Shown here: positions 48,311-56,808 of the stretch, one piece after another
Numbering within the stretch: position 1 is the first letter of the stretch
How the letters are laid out: each line of letters opens with the position of its first letter
DNA from: Planctomycetaceae bacterium
GTDB taxonomy: Bacteria > Planctomycetota > Planctomycetia > Planctomycetales > Planctomycetaceae
DNA: 64,000 bases
Direction of reading: 5' to 3'
Assembly: GCA_029243145.1 (NCBI GenBank)
Contig: JAQWSQ010000071.1
Location: 1-64,000 of the forward strand
Translations under genes and position numbers: made by a program
Notes under the pieces: generated by a model
Database searches by the model: none
The model's input: only the letters and a program-made list of their open reading frames with translations
What the model was told of the DNA's origin: nothing

Positions 48311-48790
48311 CTACGGAGAGTCTTCGCCCGAAGAAAGTCGCGATTTCAGATTGTCGACGGTCTTTTTGTCAGACGGGTAGACCAGACTCGTCGGTTTCGC
48401 GTTGGGGTGGAAGCTGAGCGGAGTAATTTGAGTCGATTCTGCCGACAGAAAGAGTGCCGGGACGACCCAGTTTTCCCCTTCCACAACCTGATTCGGTTTG
48501 AAGCCACTGACCAGAATCGTTTCTTGATCCCATTCTCCCTTGAGCAGTTCTTTTAACTGGAACTCAACCGTCGATTCCCCGACTTCCAGAACTTGTCCTA
48601 CAAACACGAGTTGGGAGTTTTCAATTTGTCGTGCGTTAATCAAAACCGGGTTGGCGGTCGCGAAGGCTAATCCCATCAGGAAGCATGCGTAGAAAGCAAA
48701 GAGGCCGATCACAATCCAGAAAGGACCAAGCTGTGATGAGTTCACGCCAGTCTGCTCGGGAGAATTGATTTTGGTGGTTGAATCATCCAT
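48311..48790 (-). CDS. membrane-anchored hypothetical protein
   Basis: 159 residues from ATG 48790 (a TTG five codons earlier is possible). One membrane segment (about 22-44), then a beta-rich extracytoplasmic part (ENSQLVFVGQVLEVGESTVEFQLKELL) of about 115 residues. It is 93 bp upstream of the kinase-caspase gene on the same strand and could be cotranscribed. No family recognised. Confidence 0.7.
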   Translation of the reverse strand: MDDSTTKINSPEQTGVNSSQLGPFWIVIGLFAFYACFLMGLAFATANPVLINARQIENSQLVFVGQVLEVGESTVEFQLKELLKGEWDQETILVSGFKPNQVVEGENWVVPALFLSAESTQITPLSFHPNAKPTSLVYPSDKKTVDNLKSRLSSGEDSP

Positions 48791-48832
48791 GAAAAACCCG
48801 GTCAAACAGAAAACCCCGACACCTGTTTCAAC

Positions 48833-49216
48833 TCAAACCTCAAAGGCGGTTGATGTGCTGATGAGGTATTTGTGATCAAATTCTTCTTCGAACGAGTAGA
48901 GACCACAAAAGTCGGAGAGAGAATCCGATTCGTTCTTTTTCATCTCGCCACGTTCGATCAACTCGAACACGAGCCGTCCGAAGTCTTCCGTGGACTCAAT
49001 GCCCCATTGGTGGAAGACGGTGCAAGCCATCAAACCGAATTGTTTGAGGGCCAATTCGCGGATTCCTTCGAGAAGCTGGGACCCGCTGATGTGTGTTTCT
49101 TCTTCCTCATTGGCTTGTTGAGCGTGAATCCGCCGTTGCGTTTGATGCAACGCATCGAACACAAACTTGTAAGCGCTTCGAGGATATTGATGCCGACGTA
49201 ACGAGGACGTTGTCAT
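48833..49216 (-). CDS. Minf_1886 family protein
   Basis: 127 residues. The pattern YPRSAYKFVFDALHQTQR at the start and HISGSQLLEGIRELALKQFG in the middle match the small Minf_1886 family found in planctomycetes and Verrucomicrobia. It is soluble and cytoplasmic. Function unknown. It lies 42 bp upstream of the membrane-anchored hypothetical gene. Confidence 0.8.
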   Translation of the reverse strand: MTTSSLRRHQYPRSAYKFVFDALHQTQRRIHAQQANEEEETHISGSQLLEGIRELALKQFGLMACTVFHQWGIESTEDFGRLVFELIERGEMKKNESDSLSDFCGLYSFEEEFDHKYLISTSTAFEV

Positions 49217-49446
49217 AATTTCACGCTTTATGTAAACCCATGTGATCGTTGAAGATCGGGTGGGAAAGTCTCAACTTTCAATACAGGCAGACGAATGAGC
49301 CTGTCTGTGCAGTATAGATTTTGAAACGGCAACTGAAAAGTGGGAATTCGTATCTGTCACAAAAACGAGCCAATTTTGATCTCTCGATACGTTAATCTCC
49401 CCAGAATCGGACCTGTTTTCCCAGAGCAGATTCACTGGGTGAGAGT

Positions 49447-50286
49447 TTAAGATTCGGAAGGGTTTTTTGATTTTCCAGACACAACCGTCACAATATCACT
49501 CGCGTCGGTCATTTTTGTCGTCCCGCCCTCATAGTTGACCAATACTTTCTGAGCCAAAATCTCTTGAGCGACAACACGCCCCTGACCCTCTCGGGTCATG
49601 ACGGTGGCGCCCACTTTGGGCAGCTCGCGTTGATACTCTTTGTAAGTATCGTACTCGTACCGCAAGCAGCATTTCAGGCGTCCGCAACGTCCCGAAATTT
49701 TATTGGGATCGAGAGTCGCTTTCTGCATCTTGGCCATCTTCATCGAGACGGGAGGCATTTCGTTCAGATGAGTATTGCAACAAACTGGCTTGCCACAATC
49801 GCCATAATCGGCAAGTAGTTTGGCTTCATCCCGAACTCCGATCTGACGCATCTCAATACGAGTATTGAATTCACGAGCGAGATCTTTGACCAATTCTCGA
49901 AAGTCGACACGATTCTCGGCCAGGTAATAAAAAATGATTCGTTCCCCACCGAACACGTGTTCAACATCCACCAATTGCATTTGCAATTTGCATTCGGCGA
50001 TCATATCTCCGCATCTGGAAAATTCGCTACGCTCTTTGCTTTCGAGTTCATCACGAGACTTGAGATCCTGTTCGTCGGCGACGCGCAGAACCCGCCCCGC
50101 ACTTTTTTTGGAGTTGAGATACTTTCGCGTCATCTCACTCGCTTCGGAAAGTACCTCTCCCCATTCGATACCTCGATCAGTGCGAACGAGAATCTGTTGA
50201 TTCCTGAGGAATTGATCGCTGGGGCGAGCGGAAAACTCACCGATGGATCGCATCGATCCATAACGCACAATGAATGAATTGGCCAT
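49447..50286 (-). CDS. ricT: PSP1/YaaT family protein (RicT)
   Basis: 279 residues from ATG 50286; a start ten codons upstream would add a nonconserved leader. The PSP1 C-terminal domain follows the N-terminal segment containing RTDRGIEWGEVL. Six cysteines in two clusters, Cys164, 169, 170 (DCGKPVCC) and Cys201, 206, 207 (CGRLKCC), are the iron-sulfur ligand pattern described for RicT in the RicAFT complex of Bacillus subtilis, which affects RNA processing. RicA and RicF homologues are not in this window. Confidence 0.9.
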   Translation of the reverse strand: MANSFIVRYGSMRSIGEFSARPSDQFLRNQQILVRTDRGIEWGEVLSEASEMTRKYLNSKKSAGRVLRVADEQDLKSRDELESKERSEFSRCGDMIAECKLQMQLVDVEHVFGGERIIFYYLAENRVDFRELVKDLAREFNTRIEMRQIGVRDEAKLLADYGDCGKPVCCNTHLNEMPPVSMKMAKMQKATLDPNKISGRCGRLKCCLRYEYDTYKEYQRELPKVGATVMTREGQGRVVAQEILAQKVLVNYEGGTTKMTDASDIVTVVSGKSKNPSES

Positions 50287-50418
50287 AAGAATTGGAGTAT
50301 ATGTTGATCCCCGCACGAGAAGTGGGAGAATTGATATAGGATAAGTACGGAATCTTTGTTCGATTCCATCCGCGCCTGTTCTACAACAGAACCAAGTATA
50401 ACCAGAGATTGACCCCCG

Positions 50419-51708
50419 ATGCGAGTTGGATTTTCAGTAATCAAAACTGTCAAAACAACCTCGAACTCTTTCAGACTGAAGGTCGTTCGAGCGGCGATAA
50501 TGACGTTTCTGGCCGTGCTCTGCGGCTGTCGGGCCGAAAACGCGGCTTCACCCACTCGGGAAGAAACGGATACTTCCGCAGAGAAATCCTCGATATCTGA
50601 CGCCGATACCAAAACTTATGACGGTTTGACGGCTGAGGAATGGCGAGCTCGATTGAAAATGCTCGGCCCCGATCTTCCGGGAGCCTCTGCGGCAATTCCT
50701 GGACTCACACAATTGGTCGCCGACAGGACTGTTGACCTCATAATTCGTCGACGAGCCATAATCATGATCGGCCGGTTGGGCCAGCCCGGTCTGGAGAGCT
50801 TATCGACATTGAAAACACTGCTGAAAGAAGACGCGCGAAAAGGACATCCACCGGCTGCATGGGCCGCCAAAGCGATCGCATTGCTGGGTCCGGCTGCTAA
50901 GGAGGCGACTCCCGAATTGATCACGCGCTTAAATGCTCCTTCGGCACATTTGGAATCTCGACTGGCGTGTCTTGAAGCGCTGGCACGCATCGGGGGAGTC
51001 CATGCCGATGTGATTCCCGCAATTCTTGAGCAACTGAAGTTTCCGTCTTCGAAGCTTGATGTTCATCAGCAACTGGAGATCAGAAGGGGAGCCATCGACG
51101 CGTTGGCTTTGATTGGTCCCGATGCTTCCATCGCAGTGCCCGTGCTCATGGATTACTTATATGATTCGAATGATCTATTGAGGGCGAAAGTTGTGATCGC
51201 GTTGGGGGCAATTGGGCCTTCTGCAAGTCCCGCGTCATCGGCAGTGGCGGAGAAACTCTTGTTTGATGACGCTGAAGAAGTCCGACGTGAAGCAGCTTTA
51301 GCGCTTGCAAAACTTGGCACTGATGGCGAGCGATTGTTGACAGGATTAACACGCGATGAAGAGCCTCTGGTCAGAGAATTCTGCCTCATTGCCTTGGGGC
51401 AAAACTCTTCACTCTCGGAAGAGGCAGTGACTGGTTTGACCTCTTCTCTCGATGACGAGAATGATCGTGTTCGCTTGGTTGCTGCCAAAGCTTTGGCAAA
51501 ACACTCGCAGCAAAGAGCGCAGGTCGTCTCGACCTTAATCGATTTGCTGATAGGCTCCGAGCGGAAAACTCGGCGTGAAGCCGCCGATCTTTGGGTTGTG
51601 ATTAAACCTGATGCAGAAGAATGGTCCCGGTTGGAGCGGATGATGAAATCCACCATGGACGAGTATTCGCGTCGAATATGGAATTCGATGCAGAGGTCTC
51701 GTCCATAA
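50419..51708 (+). CDS. HEAT-repeat lipoprotein
   Basis: 429 residues. The N-terminus ends in a lipobox-like LCGC with the lipidated Cys at 37. From about residue 80, some eight alpha-helical HEAT repeats follow (for example LLRAKVVIALGAIGPSA, EVRREAALALAKLG, RVRLVAAKALAKHS), a fold for protein-protein contacts. It converges with csrA; a shared terminator lies between. Confidence 0.85.
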   Translation: MRVGFSVIKTVKTTSNSFRLKVVRAAIMTFLAVLCGCRAENAASPTREETDTSAEKSSISDADTKTYDGLTAEEWRARLKMLGPDLPGASAAIPGLTQLVADRTVDLIIRRRAIIMIGRLGQPGLESLSTLKTLLKEDARKGHPPAAWAAKAIALLGPAAKEATPELITRLNAPSAHLESRLACLEALARIGGVHADVIPAILEQLKFPSSKLDVHQQLEIRRGAIDALALIGPDASIAVPVLMDYLYDSNDLLRAKVVIALGAIGPSASPASSAVAEKLLFDDAEEVRREAALALAKLGTDGERLLTGLTRDEEPLVREFCLIALGQNSSLSEEAVTGLTSSLDDENDRVRLVAAKALAKHSQQRAQVVSTLIDLLIGSERKTRREAADLWVVIKPDAEEWSRLERMMKSTMDEYSRRIWNSMQRSRP

Positions 51709-51745
51709 AAAAAGCACCACTTGGATGATCAAGAGGTGCTTCTTT
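51707..51745. terminator. bidirectional intrinsic terminator between the HEAT gene and csrA
   Basis: 51712-51723 pairs with 51730-51741 (11 of 12 bp, one A-A mismatch) around a 6-nt loop. On the minus strand a run of seven T (complement of 51707-51713) follows, ending csrA; on the plus strand TTCTTT follows, ending the HEAT gene less strongly. Confidence 0.85.
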
Positions 51746-51761
51746 ATGATTAGGAAATTCG

Positions 51762-51974
51762 TCAGCAGGTCATTAGCTCTGCTTCCGATTTTTCTTCTTC
51801 GAGTTCAAATTCAATAATCTCGTGTTCCCAGAGTATTTCATCTCGCACAATACGGCATTCTTGCGGAGCTTCGATGCCGAGACGCACTCGATTACCTTTG
51901 ACAGAAACCACTGTCAGCGTCACATCATTGCCGATTTGAATCCGTTCACCAGCTTTTCGACTAAGTACGAGCAT
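51762..51974 (-). CDS. csrA: carbon storage regulator CsrA
   Basis: 70 residues, the usual size. The N-terminus MLVLSRKAGERIQIG and the RNA-binding VRLGIEAP segment are diagnostic. A strong ribosome-binding site (GGAGGA) lies six bases before the ATG. CsrA is a dimeric RNA-binding translational regulator, in flagellated bacteria often controlled by FliW; fliW is not in the window. It ends at the terminator between it and the HEAT gene. Confidence 0.97.
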   Translation of the reverse strand: MLVLSRKAGERIQIGNDVTLTVVSVKGNRVRLGIEAPQECRIVRDEILWEHEIIEFELEEEKSEAELMTC

Positions 51975-52305
51975 TTCTAATCCTCCTTGAGTTAGGTCAA
52001 TTCATCTCCTGTACCAATTGCGATACTTGATGGCGGCTAAAATACGGGTTGCCGCTCAACTGGTCGAATTTTACGTGTGAAGAAGAGAACGTCAAGATTC
52101 TCTCACACAGGGAAAACCCTTAAGGTTGTTTTAGAATCACTCTTGGACCAAAATTAGTTTGCTCCCTAACTGTAACGATAACAAGGACTTTCGTTCACTA
52201 TTAAGTCCAAAGTAGTAAGCTTCGTTGGGTTGAAAAAGGCAATAAATTTTCAAAACACTTTGGTTTTTGAAAGGTTATGCTCAAGTTCCGAGATATTGGA
52301 CACTT
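51975..52305. other. intergenic region between bcp and csrA
   Basis: No gene. An AT-rich hairpin, TTTCAAAA/TTTTGAAA (52248-52255 with 52265-52272), lies 33 bp past the bcp stop and may be a weak terminator for it, followed on the minus strand by ATTTATT. The csrA promoter should also lie here; no clear elements seen. Confidence 0.45.
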
Positions 52306-52788
52306 CTATTTAAGGTTATTGACGGCTTCTGCGACTTCATCAATGTGTCCATCGACTTTCACTTTCGGCCAGATTTGGGCGAGTTTTCCATCGGCTCCAA
52401 TCAAGAAGGTCGCCCTCTGGATGCCCATCGATTTCTTTCCATACATGTTCTTCTCCACCCAGACGCCGTACTTCTCACAAATCGCATGATCGGTGTCGGC
52501 AAGCAGGGGAAAGTTCAGCTCATATTTGGCAGCAAACTTCTCGTGGGATGCGACATCGTCAGTGCTGACGCCAAAGATAGTTGCTTTCAGTTTTTTGAAA
52601 CGTGAAAGGCTTTCCTGGAATCCACACGCCTCTTTGGTACATCCCGGCGTATCATCGCGAGGATAAAAATACAGAACAACGGGTCCCTCTTTTAATGCCT
52701 CGCTGAGACGATACTTGGCATCCGGGTAACCGGGCACCGTGAATTTTGGGGCCGACTTTCCAACTTCAAGGTGGGTCTTGGCAGGCAT
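52306..52788 (-). CDS. bcp: thioredoxin-dependent thiol peroxidase (peroxiredoxin, Bcp type)
   Basis: 160 residues from ATG 52788; an upstream in-frame start would add 32 nonconserved residues. The peroxidatic Cys50 and resolving Cys55 are in DTPGCTKEACGFQES, the atypical 2-Cys spacing of Bcp/PrxQ. It reduces hydrogen peroxide and organic hydroperoxides using thioredoxin in the cytoplasm. Stands alone. Confidence 0.94.
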   Translation of the reverse strand: MPAKTHLEVGKSAPKFTVPGYPDAKYRLSEALKEGPVVLYFYPRDDTPGCTKEACGFQESLSRFKKLKATIFGVSTDDVASHEKFAAKYELNFPLLADTDHAICEKYGVWVEKNMYGKKSMGIQRATFLIGADGKLAQIWPKVKVDGHIDEVAEAVNNLK

Positions 52789-53154
52789 GAGATTGTTCTT
52801 TCTGATCAGGCGATGTGATTTGAGGAGAGTATAGAACACAAGAATAAAGAGTCGACAATCAGTTTTACCGTAGGGTCGCATCAAATTGGCGACAATTTTA
52901 GAGAGTTATGCTAGGCATTTTGTCTGCTTCCGGCAAACATCAAATACTTCTCAAATTATGTTATAAGATGAATTATGATAAGGAGATACGGGTATCATAA
53001 TTCTTTCCAGATTGCTGGAAAAAGACAGCAGTCGAAGTGAGGTCTGGTTCCGCGACACGGGATAGCTTCTTGACCCGCGCGAATGGTCGCTTCATAATGT
53101 CCACCTTTCCCGAATATCATTTCCTCTGGAAACTGCTGAGTCAAAGAGATTTCG
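52789..53154. other. intergenic region upstream of the dksA-like gene
   Basis: No gene. The region holds the leaders of bcp (minus) and the dksA-like/lspA operon (plus) and the palindrome listed separately. No further motif recognised. Confidence 0.45.
52970..53003. promoter_or_regulatory. 11-bp inverted repeat, operator-like
   Basis: GAATTATGATA (52970-52980) and TATCATAATTC (52993-53003) are perfect reverse complements around a 12-nt spacer, located 152 bp before the dksA-like start. No T-run follows, so a transcription-factor site is more likely than a terminator. Which regulator binds is unknown. Confidence 0.55.
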
Positions 53155-53547
53155 ATGAACAAAAAAGAATCTGCAAAATACAAAGAGATGTTGCTGAGCA
53201 TCAAAGCACGAGTGCGTGGAGATGTCGAACAACTGACGGATGAAGCATTGACGGGTCACGATGGTGCTGCGGGACAAAATAGCCCGACGCATCTTGCTGA
53301 GCTCGGCACGGATGCTTACGAGCAGGATTTTTCCTTAAGATTCGTGGAAAATGACCAGGAAATCCTCGCTGAGATTGATGCTGCTCTTGAGCGGATTGCG
53401 GAGGGATCCTATGGTGTCTGCGAAAGCTGTAAAGAAGCAGGTCGTGCTCCTTCCAAATCACAGATTCGCAAAACGCGGCTGAAAGCGATTCCCTACGCAC
53501 GAAACTGCATCGAATGCGAACGGAAACGTGAAGAACTTTCGATATGA
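53155..53547 (+). CDS. TraR/DksA family zinc-finger regulator
   Basis: 130 residues. A helical N-terminal hairpin (about 1-85) is followed by a C4 zinc finger with Cys89, Cys92, Cys118 and Cys121 (GVCESC...NCIEC). DksA-type proteins bind the secondary channel of RNA polymerase and alter promoter response to ppGpp. The DxxDxA tip motif of true DksA is not evident, so TraR-like is the safer label. Its stop overlaps the lspA start (ATGA), so the two are translationally coupled. Confidence 0.92.
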   Translation: MNKKESAKYKEMLLSIKARVRGDVEQLTDEALTGHDGAAGQNSPTHLAELGTDAYEQDFSLRFVENDQEILAEIDAALERIAEGSYGVCESCKEAGRAPSKSQIRKTRLKAIPYARNCIECERKREELSI

Positions 53548-54161
53548 AATCAGTTCCCGCCAGCAGGCAACTGCTATTTTGGGTGATTGTTATTGCGACC
53601 TGCGGGTGGGATCTCTATTCCAAACACACGGTCTTCACCAAACTCGGGTTCCCGGATGGAATCAGCCCGTGGGTGAAAACATTCTTTAATGGCGGCGTTC
53701 GCTATCGCCAGCACACAACATTTAATCATGGTGCGTTGTGGGGTGTGGGGCAGGGTCTCTCGTTGGGTTTTGCGGCACTGAGTTTGGTTGCCGTTGTTGC
53801 CGTTCTGTATTGGTTATTTATTAAGGGTCACGCGAAAAGCTTGTGGCTGACCCTCTCGCTGGCTTCCATCATGGGAGGAACGCTGGGCAATTTGTATGAC
53901 CGCTTGGCATTACATGGGTGCCGAAATGCAGCCGGTGATCTCGAATACGCAGTCCGCGATTTTCTGCGATTTGAGCTTTGGGGTTATCATTGGCCGGTGT
54001 TCAATTACGCCGATGTGTTTCTCGTGACGGGAGCCGGTATGCTTTTCGTTTACTCATTGCTCTACGCGGAAGAACACGAAGAGGCGAACAGTAGCAAAGA
54101 GTCCTCCAATGTCTCGCCTGATTCTGAAGAATCGCTCACTTCGAACGCGACTTCTACTTAA
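53544..54161 (+). CDS. lspA: lipoprotein signal peptidase
   Basis: 205 residues with four membrane segments. The catalytic aspartates are Asp119 in GNLYDRL and Asp157 in FNYADVF. The protein is somewhat longer than usual because of a Ser/Glu-rich C-terminal tail (about 175-205). It cleaves prolipoprotein signal peptides in the cytoplasmic membrane; the window encodes a substrate candidate at 18906 and one at 50419. Its end abuts the end of tatC without a gap. Confidence 0.95.
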   Translation: MKSVPASRQLLFWVIVIATCGWDLYSKHTVFTKLGFPDGISPWVKTFFNGGVRYRQHTTFNHGALWGVGQGLSLGFAALSLVAVVAVLYWLFIKGHAKSLWLTLSLASIMGGTLGNLYDRLALHGCRNAAGDLEYAVRDFLRFELWGYHWPVFNYADVFLVTGAGMLFVYSLLYAEEHEEANSSKESSNVSPDSEESLTSNATST

Positions 54162-55280
54162 TCAGGATTCCGCTTGATACGGGTTGATCTTTGGGCTCAT
54201 TCGGCAGAAATAGATCCCTAATTCATACAAGATGATTAGCGGGACCATCATCATGATCATGCTCATAGGGTCTGCGGGTGTCAGAAACATCGAAAGCGTC
54301 GCGATGATTAAAATCGCCAATCGTCGTTTTTCTCGAAACGCTTTTACGCTGACAAATCCCATGCGCTCCACGAAGTACATGACCAGAGGTAATTGAAAGC
54401 TGATGCCGAACATCACCGGTAATACGAGTGCAAACGAGATCCATTCGGAGAGCCGAAGCTGTGGAGAGACCCCGATCTTGGCATTAAATTCGAGGAGAAA
54501 TTCCAGGACAAACGGGAACACGGCAAAGTAACAAAAGACGGCTCCCAGCGAGAACAGAAACATGCTCGTCGGCAGAAAGACAAAGACATACCGCTTCTCA
54601 TGTTCGTAAAGGCCGGCCGCCACAAATAACCACATCTGATAGGCAATCCAGGGAAAAGCGAACACCAAGCCAGACACAACGGCGACCTTGAGATAGATCA
54701 TGAATGCTTCTTGTACATTCAACGTGATCGGTCGATTGGAGTTATCGATGGTCTGTTGAAGATCGAGAAACGCAGGTGATTTCAATCTCAAAGTAAATTC
54801 TGTCGATTCGGTCGCTGCTTCATTGTCGTCTGATTTTGGTTCTTCCGCCTTATCGGGAAGATCGAACGAGATCTCTGCCTCGGGATCGATTTCGTAAATC
54901 AATTTTGCCAAATCAGCGCGCGAAAATGTGACATCGATCTCGCTGCGTTTGGGGGCTTCGGGAGCATTGTCTTTCGGAACCGCAAAAATTTCCCCACTCA
55001 GTAAATAGTCCCAATACTCCGTGAGTCGTTCCCAGACCGGCTTGCTCTGAAGATTCTCGGCGTCCTCATCGAATTGTAGGGCCTGCTGGCTGTGATGGTC
55101 GCGAAGTGCTTTGTCGATCGGTCGGCGAATAATATCGACCACAGAATCCGCAAAAAACAGCATCACCGACACACTGACGATTAAACCCAGCAAGCTTTTG
55201 AACAGATGCACTCTGAGCGTTTCGAGGTGATCCCCGAAACTCATTGTGGCGTCGTCAAATAGGTCGATGGATTTGGGCAT
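54162..55280 (-). CDS. tatC: twin-arginine translocase subunit TatC with large periplasmic insertion
   Basis: 372 residues against about 250 in most TatC proteins. Six membrane segments are present. Functional residues are conserved: Glu20 near the N-terminus (HLETLRVHL) and Glu227 in the first cytoplasmic loop (YEHEKR). Between the first segment (about 28-48) and the second (about 193-215), residues about 57-188 form a predominantly acidic, soluble insertion, where E. coli has a short loop; this loop faces the periplasm and helps recognise TatA/TatB. It forms the Tat export channel core. tatA and tatB are not in the window. Confidence 0.92.
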   Translation of the reverse strand: MPKSIDLFDDATMSFGDHLETLRVHLFKSLLGLIVSVSVMLFFADSVVDIIRRPIDKALRDHHSQQALQFDEDAENLQSKPVWERLTEYWDYLLSGEIFAVPKDNAPEAPKRSEIDVTFSRADLAKLIYEIDPEAEISFDLPDKAEEPKSDDNEAATESTEFTLRLKSPAFLDLQQTIDNSNRPITLNVQEAFMIYLKVAVVSGLVFAFPWIAYQMWLFVAAGLYEHEKRYVFVFLPTSMFLFSLGAVFCYFAVFPFVLEFLLEFNAKIGVSPQLRLSEWISFALVLPVMFGISFQLPLVMYFVERMGFVSVKAFREKRRLAILIIATLSMFLTPADPMSMIMMMVPLIILYELGIYFCRMSPKINPYQAES

Positions 55281-55618
55281 GATGCTTCGTCTCAGCGGCT
55301 GGAAGTTCCCGCTGAATAGGGCAGGTCGTGTGGAGGAGTGTCGAAGAGTTCCGTTCAGCGTCTTGTCAAAGCACAGAGAATCTCAATAACACCTTGTGGA
55401 TAAAGAGTTTGAATCTTTATTAGGCAATTCCAAGTCGTTCCTGTCAACAGTCTCACAGCCATGCACGCACGGTTTCTCCAACTGAAAGCGATTTTCTCTG
55501 CGAAATTCTCTTTCTAGCGTTTATCATAAATGTCGTGAAAACCACCCATCGCCAAGACAGACAGCGTTATTCGCGCAATCTCGACAGGATTTCGTCTGGC
55601 ATTCTGCAGGAGAAGATC
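55281..55618. other. intergenic region, nothing recognised
   Basis: Divergent leaders of tatC (minus) and the gene at 55619 (plus). No convincing promoter pair, palindrome or RNA motif was found. Confidence 0.4.
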
Positions 55619-56524
55619 ATGCTTACTCAACGGTTGGCGTTTGGATCGGCAATGGTTGCGATACTCACGCTGTTGATTCTTTCGGATCAGGCGAGTGCCG
55701 AGAGAATCCCCAAACTCTTGATCACTCAGGACAATTGGCCGATCAACATTTCTTATTACCCTTCTGCTGAAGGAAAAGAATCCCCCGTTGTTGTTTTTCT
55801 TCATGGCGAGGGAGAACATCGCGGCTACTGGGAGGCGAAGGACAAAAACTGGCCCGAAGATTTACAAAAGAAAGGCATCGCCTGTCTCACCGTCGATCTG
55901 CGAAAGCAGGGTGAGAGCAAGCCTCCCGGAACCAGCTCCCTCAAATTGACAGCCGCTGATTACCGGGCCATGACCACTTCAGACATGTCGGCCGTCAAAG
56001 AATTCATTTTCAAAGAGCATCAGGCCCAGCGTCTCAATATGCGAAAAATGTCGATTGTGGCCTCCGAAGAAAGCTGTTCGGTGGCTTTGATCTTTGCTGT
56101 CATCGATTGGGCCAAAAAGCCTTGGCCCGATTCTGCCGTGTTTTCGGCGAGAACGCCGCGTGGTCAAGACGTACGATCACTGGTCCTCATTTCCCCAGTG
56201 AAGAAGGTTCCCGGCTTACCACTTGGTGACGCCATCGCGTCCCTTCGTCAGCAGGAGAAAGATCTCGCCGTCCTGACCCTCTCCTCAGTGGATGACCAAG
56301 AAGACAAAGGGTTTACAGATGCTGTCTATCAGACTTTCAAGTCAGCCGAGCAACGACCTCGAGTTTTCAAATTGGAACTCAACGGAGATTCACGAGGAAT
56401 TGAAATGGCGGTTCAGGACTCTCGAGCAGCATCCGTATTCTCGAATTTCATCGATAAATATCTGGTTGATCGAGAAGGAGAATGGGTTGACCGAAAGGCG
56501 CCAGGAGGCAACCGTTTCGATTAG
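55619..56524 (+). CDS. secreted alpha/beta-hydrolase-fold protein lacking the catalytic serine
   Basis: 301 residues from ATG 55619, where AGGAGAAG and a signal peptide (cleaved near ASA-ERIP) are in place; the frame extends 28 codons upstream. FLHGEGEHRGYW is the oxyanion strand motif. The nucleophile elbow GxSxG reads ASEES, with Glu at the Ser position, so esterase activity by the usual mechanism is unlikely. It is probably a noncatalytic member. Function unknown. Confidence 0.8.
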   Translation: MLTQRLAFGSAMVAILTLLILSDQASAERIPKLLITQDNWPINISYYPSAEGKESPVVVFLHGEGEHRGYWEAKDKNWPEDLQKKGIACLTVDLRKQGESKPPGTSSLKLTAADYRAMTTSDMSAVKEFIFKEHQAQRLNMRKMSIVASEESCSVALIFAVIDWAKKPWPDSAVFSARTPRGQDVRSLVLISPVKKVPGLPLGDAIASLRQQEKDLAVLTLSSVDDQEDKGFTDAVYQTFKSAEQRPRVFKLELNGDSRGIEMAVQDSRAASVFSNFIDKYLVDREGEWVDRKAPGGNRFD

Positions 56525-56808
56525 TGGTTGTTTTCTGCGGAATGAGAGACCCTGAACACCTATTGTCAAATCATTTGCGGATGATCTATCATTCTGGAAG
56601 GTGAGGGTAGGGTACCGCGTGTGACGACGATTGTTCTCTACCTCACAGACTCTTTTGGCAATGATGTCGATACTTACCAGACTTAGCGACATGATTCCGT
56701 TTTATCGCTTTGCCCCACATAATGGTTTTCTGAAACGTAAGAATTCAAGCCATGTTAATCGGCTTCAGAATTCGATTTATCCCACCGCGAAAACATTCAG
56801 GTTTGAGC

